DNA of 64,000 nt from Gordius sp. MW1 (Eukaryota; Nematomorpha; Gordioida; Gordea; Gordiidae): positions 7,384,501-7,448,500 of the forward strand of contig OZ038528.1 in the NCBI GenBank assembly GCA_964036665.1, read 5' to 3'. Below, piece by piece: positions 1 to 12,429 of the stretch. Numbering within the stretch: the first letter of the stretch is position 1; every line of letters starts with the position of its first letter. The translations under genes and the position numbers were made by a program. The notes under the pieces are model-generated. The model was not told the DNA's origin. It saw only the letters and a list, made by a program, of their open reading frames with translations, and made no database searches.

Positions 1-3000
1 CTTGATTCAAAATTATTTGTATGAAGCTTTCTAGTAGAGAAATGTACTAACACGATTTGGGATAATACGTTGCAATTTTGTGAATACCCTTTGTTTTGGA
101 AGTAGAGTGTTTATGACGACTTGCCCCTTGTTAATGTTAACACGGAGTGACATGAAGCGATGTAAGGGGTCAATAGTTGAAGCGGAAAATCTTTCGTAAT
201 TAAGTTCTAAATCATATCAATAAATTTATAGAGTAAAAGTATAAATTGCATAAACGGGGTCTGCGTGGCTAAACTCACACAGAATATCTTTTACGTTTCC
301 CTACCCGTGACTAATATTTGATAATATAAGTAGTTTTTGTTGATTAAAATTACGTTTTATTTTTGACAATTTAGGTAATATATTATAATTAAGGTTTATT
401 TGTCGCTTAGTTAAGCCCAGCAAGGGCGACTCCAAATCCTAGTAAAGAAGATCAAGACTTATAAAAGCATCTATATTTTGGATTGGATTAGAGTAAATTT
501 AATTCAAATGGTCAAAATTTTGTTATATCACTAATTTAAAAATAAAATTACAACTTTGCAAGCGCTATTAAATGCTAACTCGACTCAATTTTTAGCCTAT
601 GTTACCTAACTTGATGACCCATCATGCAAAACCCATAAACATAGTTATAAAAGTAATATTTTACTAGCTTATGCGACGCTTTATTTATATAATTACCGTC
701 TATTTGATTTCCAAACAAGGACTGGTTGTTGAATTTCCCACGACTGTGGGCAATTGTTGGTGATGTACTTGAGAGGGGAGCATACGGGGCCCACATTAGG
801 AGATCGTTTAATAGCCTAGCATCGGTATGATAATTTAAAACAAATCTTCAAATTTACACCATATTTAACCTATATAAAACTTTGTATTGACACCGAATAA
901 TACATAGAATCCAATCATTTTTAATGAGAGTTGACAAATTTTAAACATAGAAACTTCGAATAAAAGGCCTCTAAAAAAATTGGATCATGTAAAAAATAAA
1001 ACGAGATACACACTCTATTAAAATCCAAAACAATCCATTGCCTCTCCCATTTTACACTTCAAATTAAATAAGACATTTATAAATATAATCCTTAGTTTCA
1101 AAATCTGCACTCCCAATAGGAATTAAGTTGAAAAGTAAAAAAACTTTATATGTACACAAATATTTTGCTTGGAAAATTAAATATTAAGCTACACTGGAGG
1201 AAAATAATATAACCTTGTGTAGAGAAGTTCGTATAAACTTTTCGATTCGATACAAACTACGACATTGGGTAGCCTTACGTCAATGAAATATTGCGAATGT
1301 CTTTGGAAATGGTTCACAAACTCAAGCATTTCTTCTTTAGTCCCGGGGTTTATAATCTGAAAATAACAGAAACTTAACATTAAACTTATGATTAATGCAG
1401 AGAATAGGCCAAAGATATGTTAAATAGTTTAACAAAAACCTTTATTGCTCCTGAGTTTATGAACTTTATTTCATTTACAAAGCTTGTTTATTATAATAGC
1501 ATTAAACGGCCCCCATTGTTTATTTTATAAACATGTTTAAAAAAATAACTTAAATTAAACAATTATTATAAGTTATTCTTTCACCATATTGGTCTCTTAC
1601 AGTGGACAAACCAGCAACAAACGTAAAAAATTCATTTTTAAGGCCAATTTCCTTAAAGTACAACTCCATAAATATTATAGTGAATTCAAAAAAAATAACT
1701 AACAATAAATTTAGAGCCATCAAAATCTTGGGTATGTCGTTTCTTTATTATGCCTTTGCTTACAACTTAAAGATCACGTCTTTGTTTTAATTTAGTGCCT
1801 ATTTCTCAAAAGCTACATATGTTAAACCTTTCAAAAGGCATTAAGCAAATCTATCCTATGCACGCGGCAAATTTGGAGAGAATTGAAGGTGCATGTGAAA
1901 CGTATTTTACCCTCTTGTTTTCGTACATGATGCGTTTACGAGTAAACGGGGACGGTCCACTAGGCTGACCATGGTGGTCAGTAGGGACCTCCTCCCCCAC
2001 CCCGAAATAATTGTGAAAATCATTGTGTTGTTGATTTTGACTGCCACCCGATTTGTTCGAAGTTGCGGCCTGGGGATCACTGTAATGGCCGACGGGTTTA
2101 CCCTTTAAACCCGAATATATGTATTCTTCGCCGGGCCTGGAAAGATTCAACAAGAGCTCATCTTCCCTCGCACTATGGTATATGGTGGAGAGGTTTGATT
2201 TTTGCAGGGCGCAATCCGACACCAAACTTCGGTTTGTCTTTATAGCCATTCTAAAAAAATGACAATAAATATCCAATTTGAGGGTGGATGTTGTAAAATT
2301 AAGACCTAATATGAACGCTTCTATAGAATGATTTTTAAATAACCTCAAATCAAACAAAAAACTACCCTTACCACACCTTAAAGCATGTCAATTTTATAGA
2401 CTTTTATAAACAAGTTAGGCCATGTTTTAAGGCAAATTACCTTGTTACAGTCATATAGACACTAAGGATCAAATTGTTTAACCATTTTTCCAAATTTACC
2501 TTGGTAAAGGTCTGTGTTGAGAGGGGCTGTAGTAATTTCCCGAATCAACGAAGACCATAGGAGTAATAGCAACTTGCGACCGATCGTCGCAGAGTTTAAC
2601 TAGGTGAAACAAACAAAAAAAGTCAATAACAATAAACAACAAAAATAGGTATACAACCATTGCGGATTTTATTAACGAAAATGGGCAAGTTGGTGTGGTC
2701 ATATACTAAGAAGGGAGACGAATGATTTAAATCGAAAAACACTGTACATGGAGGTATTGAGAAAGAGAGGAAGAGGCCGACATCGTGTTTCGTGGAAAGG
2801 GCAAGTGGACAAAATTATGAAAACTAAGGTAATCAATCAAAACGTGGCCGTTACCCGATCAAGATGGAGGAAACTTAACGGAGCAAGCCCCATGATTGTC
2901 GGACCAAATACATGTTAAGGAGAGGAAAAAAATAAACATTTAAAATTTGCTAAAAATTTTGAAAACATTAGCAAAAAATACCTGAAGCTTCGATAAAAGA

Positions 3001-6000
3001 TAGTTCAACATTGCCGTAATCCCCGTCAGCCAGCGACGGCGGGCTTGATTTGATCAAATTAGTGACATACAAATGCCTTATGACTAGTTGTAGATATTCC
3101 CTGTGAAGTTTCGTTTTTCGGGCGTTCGTGTGTCCTACTTTGTCTTTGAAATTAAGTTGAGGATCGAGCTTGGGAAACCTTTATTTTGCACACAATTTAT
3201 CTTAAAGTTTAGTGATATAATTTATCAAAAATTCGTAATTTAATTTAAGACGACTTTACCTTAGCTTTGTGGTTAGCTCTTCCACAACAACTTTGCACTC
3301 AAACTTTGAATTATTGCAAGGCTTGTAAGAAAATGGCGTTTGAAGCGCAGGATGTCGCTTAAATCCCGATCTTTGCAAAGATGGTGTGGACTTTTTCAGC
3401 TAAAAACATTTATCGAACGAAATGAAAATTTACTAAAATTGATACAATGATTAGCCAACTAATATCAATACAAATAACCGGTGTTAAAGATAATTTATAT
3501 TTTTATTAAAACTTATAGCCTTTATCATGATCACACAAGTTTTAAGCCTAATCTTTCATTATATATATTATAGAAAAGCTGTAAAAACCCAGACAGATTG
3601 AATGCAATTATTACTGGATCTTCGCAGAGTGAAAAGCGATTTTTGAAGAGGTGCACCAGCACATCTAGGCGCTCGTACAACGTTAGATCGAAATCCAAGT
3701 AAAGGCACCCCAACCAAGCATCTACTAAGCGCTTAGTGAATCGGCCTCTATTGATAGGGGTCGATTTATGGATGTCCAAAGCGTGGTCACCCCTCGATAC
3801 TATTTCGGTAAATTCAATTTTGCACCCGCTCTCAACACCCGTCTCATGTTTTGGCGCCTCGATGTTCAAGAGAATCTTAGCTGCTTTCGCAGGTGGACCC
3901 GGGGGTCGTGATTCGCTCAGCGTTTCGCGAGCGACTAAGTTTTCGCATTGGAGCAGAGCGCGCCAAAACGTTGTGTGGTTGGGGAAATGGTTTGTATTGA
4001 TATTTATACCCAATCCCTTGATGGTAACCCTGTTTAGGTAAAAATTACATCATTACTCAGATATTAACTATGGGGATAATATTTAAGTGAACGAAAGGCA
4101 TAGCGTGTTTGATGGGCTTTAATAAGAGCTAAAACGTTACACGTGTGTTATATATATGTATTTTTAAGTAAACCTTGAAGAAAATTATCCGTGGTAATTC
4201 AGTAATTTTTGATTGTCAAATGAATGACAATTGAGCGATCAATAGAAAATCAACTCATTTTTAGTTTTTTTCGATGAAAAGAAAGTGGGCGCTACTACCA
4301 TTTATCAAGAAAACTATGTTAAAATTAGAATTCATTCGAGTCGACCGTTATATAAAATAACACCTTCCTCGCTCCTTACAATGGAAATTGCAGGATTTTT
4401 TTAGAAAAATAGATATTTGAATTAATTCAACATTGTCCAAACACTAAAACCCTAGCTTCTGTATTCGCACCAAATATGGTAAAAACATTAAATAATAAAG
4501 GGTGAGACCTCAAATGGTCTCGAAGAGGCAAGGCCGCATCTGGTAAATTTAAATCATCCCCATGGATGTCGTAGAAAGCGAGCCATTTTTCGATATCCGT
4601 ATTCATACTGGAAGAATCGTCGTAAATTAGGACAAAATCCATAATTTCGAAACGAATCTCTATGCTAGAACATAAACTGCTCTTATCTTGACTTTTCCCA
4701 AATCCATGCCCTACTTTGCTCGCACCCTTGTCATCACGATTTTCGTCGTAATACGACGATGATCTCTCTGTATGAAACGAAGTTGCCGCTTTTTTACTAC
4801 TGTAATCGTTACATACGGAAGGGTAGCTAAAGCAATGTTCGGATGTTTGCTTGGATTGAATAGGTTTGGGGGTCGTGCTGATGCCAATTTGCTCCGACGT
4901 CTTATGATCATGCTTAAAGCTGGAGGGACCTTTGTAGGATAAATAGATTTTAAAACACTTTTAAACAAAATTGAAATTGAGTGGGTTAAAGTGTGCGTAT
5001 ATATATATTAACTACCACGGTATTTTATTAAAACAATCAATAGCAAAATTTATTTTAAATATTTCTTAGATAACGCTCCTTAATATTAATATTTTTAATT
5101 GTAGAATTTAAAGTAGTTGTATTATTTAAAAAATCGGACAAATCTAGGTGAATTAGGCCGGGGCAAGATGAGCCCAAATACAAGTGCTTTATAAATCCCT
5201 ATAATAAGCACCTATACCCTCTAAAATAGAAGAATGTTGAAAAACAAAAACCCGCTTGAAGATTTGTTTAAAGGCCCTCAGTTGCATGCATATCCTCTTT
5301 TAAGCATATAAAATTCCCAATCATATAACTTAAGCATGTATTGACTTTCTAAATTCCACACAGAAAAAAAAGGAAGTACCGTCATGGGCGTACGCAGGGG
5401 GGGGGCAGGGGGGGGGGGCGGCTGCCCCCCCTTTAATTTTAAAAATAAGATTTTTTCAATACAAAAACCCTCAAGAATAAAAAAAAATTTGTTTTGCCCC
5501 CCCCCTAATTTTGCTCTGCCCCACCCTCATTAGGCTCTGCCCCACCCTGATGTGGCTCCCCCCCCTCCAAATAGTCGAGACCTTTTTTTTTTTTTTTTTG
5601 CTCTCAGTAAAATTTTTGGTAAGGAAAAATTTTGGATTTGGATAGTCGAGTTTTTTTTTTTTTTTTTTTGCTCTCAGTAAAATTTTTGGTAAGGAAAAAT
5701 TTTGGATTTAAATAGTCGAGACCTTTTTTTTTTTTTTTTTTGCTCTCAGGAAAATTTTAGAAAAAATTTTTTTTTTAATCTGCCCCCCTCTAATTCAAAA
5801 CCTGCGTACGCCCATGAGTACCGTGGCTCATTTTTACAGACAAAGTTTCTTAGCGTACAAGATTAGCGGATATACAAAGATTGGCCACAAATCAAACCCC
5901 GTAAACAGTTGTTAATCGCCAAAATTTTAGTTTTTGTTTAATTATACGAACCTTGGCAGTTTTAATTTAAAAGGTCACCCATGAAAACATAAATGTTTAT

Positions 6001-9000
6001 CCGCGTTACCTTAGAGCAGGTGTTAAACAAAATGAGACAAAAAATGGCACATTATGGCATCGAATTCAGTCTAAGATGTTCGAATCCAATTTAACAAGTA
6101 CAATGATTATTCTAAAAATCATGAAACAATTTAATTTAATGTTTTTTGACGAATCTGGTTTTTTAAGTTTTTTTGAATCTATTTATAAAATAATAAATTT
6201 ACTGATTTTTAACAAGCATAGATTAAACAGATTCAATAATTCTTTTAAAATTCGGGAAATAAGTGGTATTCCAAAAAAAGTGAATTTAGTGACTAATATC
6301 TATATAAAATATTTAAATAAAAAATATTTTTAATGAGATCGCTTAGAATTCGTTTTTAACATTTTTTGATTCTAAAATACGTTTATTAGGTGTATCGATT
6401 TACATTTTAAATCGATTTGACATCGCGCGTTTCAAAAAATTTTAGGGAATGATTTTTAAATGATTAACATTAGAAACTTATTCGCGAATAAATTATTGTT
6501 TATGTGAAATAGCGAATTTATATTCGATAAATATAATTTGATGAAAAATAAACATGTTTTCCCCCTACTTTTGTTGTACACATTGCTTCAATATAGACGT
6601 GGCTAACAAAGGGTGGTTGACTTTTTAAATAACTTTTAGTGTTTTAAGCAAATAAAGTTAATTTATCCTTGTCAATTAAATCATAGGAATAAAAGTATTC
6701 GTTAATAACCAGAACAATATGTTTACCCGAGTCCCCACGTCCTTTCAAATGATTTTGTCATTAAGATTTATATTGCCCCCAAATTTGAATCATAAATATA
6801 CTTTATAAAGGCACATATTGGGCACGAATAACCTATGGATTAACTCTTATTACAAAAAAAAGAATGCAGAAAATAACCTTGGGCTAAAGCAACCCTTTTT
6901 TAATTTTGTAAATAACTAAAAAAAACATGTTCCCTCAACTTTTAACAAATTTTATAGTAAAAAAATAGACTTTTCATATGATTTATATGTAAATATAAAA
7001 TTTTGAAGAATTTAATGATCTTTAAACCCAACTTAAAGTGCAATGATCACCTCGGGGCTATCGTTTCCTTTTTACTCATTTATTAATTAAGCATAGTGCA
7101 TAATTGTTATCAAAAAACTAACTTTGGATTCTATGAACAAAAAAGACATGTTTTCTTACTAAAAAGATGTCACATTAGAGGAAATCGTTGAACAAATGAA
7201 TTAAAGGTCGGGATTAGAGCTCTGCACGGGCAGGCCCGGCCCGCGAGCGGGTATGGACGGGCTTAACAATCAATGTAACGGGCTCGGGCGGGCCTGAGAT
7301 TTTTTTAACGGGCTTGAACGGGCCTGACGTTTTATAAACGGGCTTGAACGGGCCAGAGATTATATAAACGGTCATGGAATTACAACAATTGCATAAATAT
7401 ATTTTTTTTTATTAATAATATAGATTATTAATTGCCTAAATTTTTAACCTCTAATTTTTATATCCTGTAGCATTTATTCCTTTTTCAAGCGCTAAATTTG
7501 ACCTCAAAACATTTTTTATTCTATTTGTTATAGATTTTTGTTTACATAATTTGAGATTATAGCTTCGTATGTATTCTTTTATAAGTAAGTTCAATTACTT
7601 ATTTACAATGCACCAAAATTTTTGTGTTTAATTTTATCACAACTATTACTGGTATAATTATTATTAAGGCCATATAATTTAATAAATATTTTTGTTCTTG
7701 TAAACTACTTATTGAAAGTTGAATATTCACATGTAATTTTATTAAAGTATTTTAATTTAATGGTAATAATGAAAACATCTCAGGTGCATTAACTTAAATT
7801 AATCAAATAAAAGTAAAGTGTTGAAAGTGGAATATTCTCATGTAATGTATTATAGTGATTTAATGGTAGTACTATAAATTGATGATTTATTATTTTAACA
7901 TGATAATTATTGATGTTTTTTTTATAAATATGCCAAAAAATAGAATAAAATTATGCGAAATTTTTGATGAATTGGGCCGAGGGCGGAGTTTTAACAAATT
8001 TGAACGGGCTTGAGCGGGCCTGACATTTTTCTAAACGGGTACGAACGGGCCTGAAAAATTTACGGACGGGCCTAAAGTATTGAAAAAAAAATTACGGGCG
8101 GGCTCGGACGGGCCTTGAAGTTTTGAAAACGGGGCCGACCTTCTAAAAACGGCCCGTAGTAGATCTCTAGTCGAGAGAGCCCCTGTCTCCCCTAACATCA
8201 CGAAAATATATAGATATATTATGAATTTGGGCAAAAACTGCTATGCAATTATTTAAAAGTTTTTTTAAAAAATTACATAATAGTACATTTATTTAAAATT
8301 CTATGAGGCTAGGTTAATTACAGTGGATAGGAGTTAACTTAAAAAAGGAGTAAAATTCAAACTACTATGTCTGTCACATGAAGTTTAAATAAAAAATCGC
8401 ATTTTTAAATTTAACATTACATCTATTTCCTACAGCCGGAAAAAATAATATTATTATGATGTTTGTTACCAAGTTAAAAATTTTTTAGATTTACCCGAGA
8501 CAATTTTAAAACGTATTAAAGCCTGGACTGTTACAAAGAGGGTATTAAATTTATAGCTTAGAAATGAAACATTTAAATTTTTGAGATGAGGTTGCCAAAA
8601 TTTATCTATTTCATCATACACATCAAGACTCTCAAATTGTAGCATTCCCTTTTATCCCCCTATAAGATAAAATATTTGCTTAAACACCTTTTACTCTAAA
8701 AATTTAAGAGATCACTCAAAAATTTTAGATTTACTTTTTGGTGAAAGGGAATAGAAAGAGAAATTATCGCCAGTCATTTCAGGTGGTGAAGTTTGAAATG
8801 TTGACCCATTGTTTGGGAAATAGTATAAATCATTGTTATCATCATCTATCCCATGATCTTAGGAAATACGTTTAGTAAAACAAGGTTTAAAAATATCTTA
8901 CCAGATGTGAAGTTATCTTGTGAAATCGAGGAGTTATGTTTGGTTGACAAATTTTCTATAAAAATAAAAGTAAAATACATTAGAATGAAAATTGAATGCT

Positions 9001-10192
9001 GTACCAGATTTTTGGTGAACTTTATATATAAGGTGTACCAGTCTCACTAATGTATGGGGTTGTAAAATTGCATAGAAACCTCCTAACATTAGTTGAATTT
9101 CTATCTATTATATAAATTATTTACAATAAATAAATTGATTTTAAAATACCTTGGGCTCAACAGTTTGCGTTAACTGATTCATTGTGATATATAAAGACGT
9201 ATTTCCTTTTGATATTAAAATAGGGTTAAATTTATCAGCATCATCATCCTGACCTTGTGGTTGATCCTGGAAAATTGTTTATTCAATGTTTCAAGAATCT
9301 AACTTACCAAATGATCCATATTATGTGGCTCTACAATCTTAGAAAATAAAGTATACTTGTCAAAATTGATGATTTTCTTTGTGTTGTATATTTCTTGTCG
9401 GGGTAACTTATTATCATCTTTTGTTTTGTCTAGGTTCGTGTCATTAAGTTTATTATCATAAAATAACAAACTGATTATTATTGAAATTAGAATATAATAT
9501 ATTACTTGTTAATATGTAGCTTAAAGTAAACTTTTTGTGGTCCATTTGTTGTTTCAACGAAATATATATTTATATTTTTGATTATAATTTTGATTCTCAA
9601 TAAAACTATTAAAAACTAAAAGAGGTCAATGTGTGTTTACTAGTATCTAATGTATTTGCAAAAGCTTCTAGGCCTTCAAAATTTGTTTGCTCCATACCCA
9701 TTTGATATGGAACCTCAGTTTTAAGATAATCCTCAGCCAATCTAATACTATCCGACATGCTAAAAATGGAATTTTGATGGGAATCTGAATTTATAAGTAA
9801 AAAAATAGGAGATAACATACTTGTTTGTTTTTCCTTTGTACAAACATACAAATCTACATCAGTAATTTCAATTACTGAAATATCCGTCAAGAGTGAGGAC
9901 CAAGGAATGGTAAATTGCACTGTTTTAATAAATCCATTCAAAATTTCTATTGGCAACGATAACTCAGACAAAATGCTAGTTAAATTCTAAAATGCAATAC
10001 TTGAGAATCTTTGATAAGTATTACTTCTGAATGAAGATTAACATCTCTTATTGAGCTTTTCCCTTGGCCTAAATTAATATCCAATTGATCCAAAAGAAGC
10101 TTATCCAAAAAATAAAAGCCAAAATATCTATTCAAAAGATATCTATAGGCCTTTAGTTTTAGTGAGTCAGACCAGGGAAAATACCAAGGCAT
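1..10192 (-). CDS. ATG2: Autophagy lipid-transfer protein ATG2, multi-exon gene, 3' end outside window
   Basis: ATG2 is a rod-shaped lipid-transfer protein that moves phospholipids from the ER to the growing phagophore. The start is at 10192 (MPWYFPWSDSLKLKAYRYLL), as expected for the ATG2/VPS13 chorein N-terminus. Exons read: 10192-10025, 9986-9821, 9784-9641, 9605-9506, 9470-9308, 9266-9150, 9104-9005, 8955-8902, 8857-8735, probably 8648-8535 and one near 8429-8367, then 4929-4443, 4029-3615, 3578-3537, 3399-3260, 3178-2982, 2599-2500, 2250-1911, 1356-1214, 815-697 and 206-88. Junction phases agree wherever listed, except around 8735-4929 where exons are uncertain or missing. Conserved stretches include GFIKTVQFTIPWSSLLTD, FEGLEAFANTLDT, LRFPKLDP, KRIMYENKR followed by IINPGTKEEM, ELLYTRLLNDLLMWAP, and VNINKGQVVINTLLP. 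The C-terminal half lies left of base 1. Several introns are 35-49 nt; longer ones hold transposons. The identification is from recalled family wording, not a search. Confidence 0.9.
2701..2935 (+). mobile_element. LINE 3' tail fragment in an ATG2 intron
   Basis: The DNA from ATATACTAAGAAGGGAGACG onward matches, with scattered changes, the 3' end of the LINE fragment at 59440-59640 (same order of words: ACATGGAG, GTGGAAAG, ACAAAAT, TCAAGATGGA). It sits inside the ATG2 intron between exons 3178-2982 and 2599-2500, in the opposite orientation to the gene. It is a 5'-truncated, dead copy. Confidence 0.7.
4970..7214. other. ATG2 intronic DNA with no recognised exon
   Basis: Apart from the MITE at 5383-5816 I see no coding signal here that matches ATG2. 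The 85-codon plus-strand reading frame at 6076-6333 is Lys/Asn/Ile/Phe-rich and looks like AT-rich noise. One or more small ATG2 exons could still be hidden here, because the protein segment between the 8.4 kb and 4.9 kb exons is incomplete. Confidence 0.5.
5383..5816. mobile_element. hAT-type MITE with perfect 8-bp target duplication
   Basis: The element begins CATGGGCGTACGCAGG and ends with its exact reverse complement. It is flanked on both sides by AGTACCGT (5375-5382 and 5817-5824), an 8-bp duplication typical of hAT transposition. Inside are long G and C runs near both ends and three copies (5572-5760) of a roughly 65-70 bp unit containing a run of 17-18 T and the words GCTCTCAG and AAAATTTT. 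There is no coding capacity. It lies in the poorly resolved intron region of ATG2. The related word CATGGGCGTAGCCAGG occurs at 10936 and, reversed, at 29345. Confidence 0.85.
7215..8169 (+). mobile_element. hAT-type MITE, G/C-rich ends, family 1
   Basis: The ends are TAGAGCTCTGCACGGG and, reversed, TAGAGATCTACTACGGG. The flanks GTCGGGAT (7207-7214) and GTCGAGAG (8170-8177) agree in 6 of 8 bases, consistent with an aged 8-bp hAT duplication. About 150 bp at each end consists of repeated words of the type ACGGGC-TTGA-ACGGGCCTGA; the middle is about 70-80% A+T and non-coding. The same family occurs reversed at 25176-26576 and truncated at 42321-42850. It lies in an ATG2 intron. Confidence 0.8.
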
Positions 10193-12429
10193 TTACAAAC
10201 TTATTATCAGCCAAACTTTATCTTCTTTAAATTGCCATAAAATCATCTGATATACAGCTGATATAGATGTATGTATGTATGTACATACATTACATTTTCG
10301 TAACTACCTGTCATATCTGAAGCTGTTTTACTTAATTTGGTATTGTAAGTCTTTTAAACTCAGCTATAGCAATAGATAATAAAAATTAAAGTGGAATCAA
10401 TTTTGTGTCTTTTGAAGAATTGGTAAGAATCTGGTACATTAGGCGATTTTTCAGTTCGCGATTCTTTAACACGGGGCTGCAACATATAAGACTCTAAATC
10501 ACTATGAAAATTAAATTTAAAATAATATAGTATAAATATGATATAATACAATAAATATAATAAATATAATACAAAAAATAAATACAATATAATATATATT
10601 ACATTATACAATAAATATAATACAATAGATTTAATATAATAATATAAGTTATATAATAAATATACAATAAATATAATATAATACAGTAAAGTAAACACAA
10701 GAAATGTTATATAATACAATCAACAAATGTATACAATAAATATAATATAATTTATATAATATAAGGCAATACAGTAAATATAATTCAATATAATAAATAT
10801 TATATAGTACAATACAATAATAATCATACAATGCATTAAATATAATATAATAAATATAATACCATATATTGTATTATATAGTACTAAAAAACATAGAAGG
10901 TCACACCTTATACCAGCCCAGGGAGGTGTTGGAAACATGGGCGTAGCCAGGTTTTAGAATAAGGGGGGGGGGGGCGAAAGTATTTAAGTTCATTTAGGGA
11001 AGGGCAAACACAAATTTTTTTATTTTAAGGGTTTTTGTAATGAAGAAAAGGATTATTGCCATTTAAATTAAAAACTAAGTTGAAAACTATAAAAAATGGA
11101 TTTAAAACAATAGAAACTTTTATGTCTCAAAAAAAGAGTCAAGACTTTCTTAAGTTTCGACAACTCTACTATTTTATGATGTTTTTTATGCCAAATCTAA
11201 AACATCATGAACTTATACCAATATATATTTATAAACTGATTATTTTAAACTTTACCCTTTCAACCTAAAATAATTTTACAAACTAGGAGAAAATCTCATT
11301 TTTTACACAAAATTTATTATTAAGTCTCATAAAATTTTTGTTTTAAGAATTTACATTTAGATTTTTTTCATATTCTAAATTCTAACCTTCTATGATGTAT
11401 TTATATTCAATAAAATTAAATTGTCCAAAAATAGAAAATAATGGTTAAGAACAGTATTCACTTTTAACTATAAAAATAAAGGGCCAAAATTCCATAGCAA
11501 ACATTTTTTTAAAGGTTTTATATACCAAGTTCTATATTTATAGTTCTAACCTGATTTTATATAATATTATTAATAAAATTATGAAATTAAAATAGCTAAA
11601 ATTTGTATGAGCTAATTAATCACATAAGGAAAAATTTTAAAAAATTGTACTAATTTAGGATATAAAATAAAATTACTTGATTGAATACCCAAAGTAATAT
11701 ATTAATTTACTAATAAGAGTTAAAATACTATGCCTTAATACAGTCAAGTTATAGCTATTTAAAGTTTGGGGTCATCTTGACCCCCTTTACCATCGGTATT
11801 AGGATTTTCACCTGACCAACACAGGAATATGGCTGTGCAAGTGCTTAGGCGTGCTTGACTTGACATCCTATAATGTTCAATATGATGCCTTAAAAATTAT
11901 TATCTATGGTTGCAATACATATGAGTGTCTTAGTCTAATTTTGAGAAAAGCAAAAAAAAAATTCCTTATTTAATAATTAGTAATAATTTTGACACTTAAT
12001 AAATAGTTAGTAAATAAGCCATTAACTATTAAGGCTAAGCAGTATTTAATGTAGTTTTTATATTTTTCTTAAAAAATTATTTGATTGCAAGTCCATAATT
12101 GTGTAATTGATATATGTTAAAAAATTTTAAATTTAAATATTATATATTGAACATTTTATGTACATTTGTAAATAATTTGTTTAGTTCAGTAAAAGCAGGG
12201 ATAAGTTTATAATATGCAAAATATAAATTAAGTTAAAATTTATATTAAGCAAATGTATTAGCTAATCCTCTATCTATAGAAAATGATGATAATAAGCCAC
12301 TACTATAAAATTTATTATATAAATCCTTAAAATGTTCAGAGGTTTTTTTTATAAAACTAATATCTATATAATTTATATATATCTTAATAATGGTTCACCA
12401 AATGCTTTAATTCCTAAAATAAGTTAAAA
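10193..12429. other. AT-rich region upstream of ATG2, low-complexity block
   Basis: This stretch contains no gene I can support. Bases 10510-10900 are an irregular array of AATATAATA/AATAAATA words, and the open frames there come from that composition. At 10936 the word CATGGGCGTAGCCAGG followed by a G run looks like one end of a hAT MITE related to 5383-5816, but I found no matching second end. The first 150-200 bp upstream of 10192 should hold the ATG2 promoter; no clear motif is visible. Confidence 0.5.

Noticed and set aside
1602-1790. Minus-strand reading with a membrane-like segment (LNLLLVIFFEFTIIF) between ATG2 exons
   Set aside because: The ATG2 exons on either side join in phase without it (1911 to 1356), and ATG2 has no such segment there.
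6076-6333. 85-codon plus-strand frame
   Set aside because: Composition is AT-driven (Asn, Lys, Ile, Phe), no motif, and it lies in the ATG2 region on the opposite strand.
10360-10938. Several Tyr/Ile/Leu-rich minus-strand frames resembling membrane proteins
   Set aside because: They are translations of the low-complexity TATAATA array; no start context or conserved feature.
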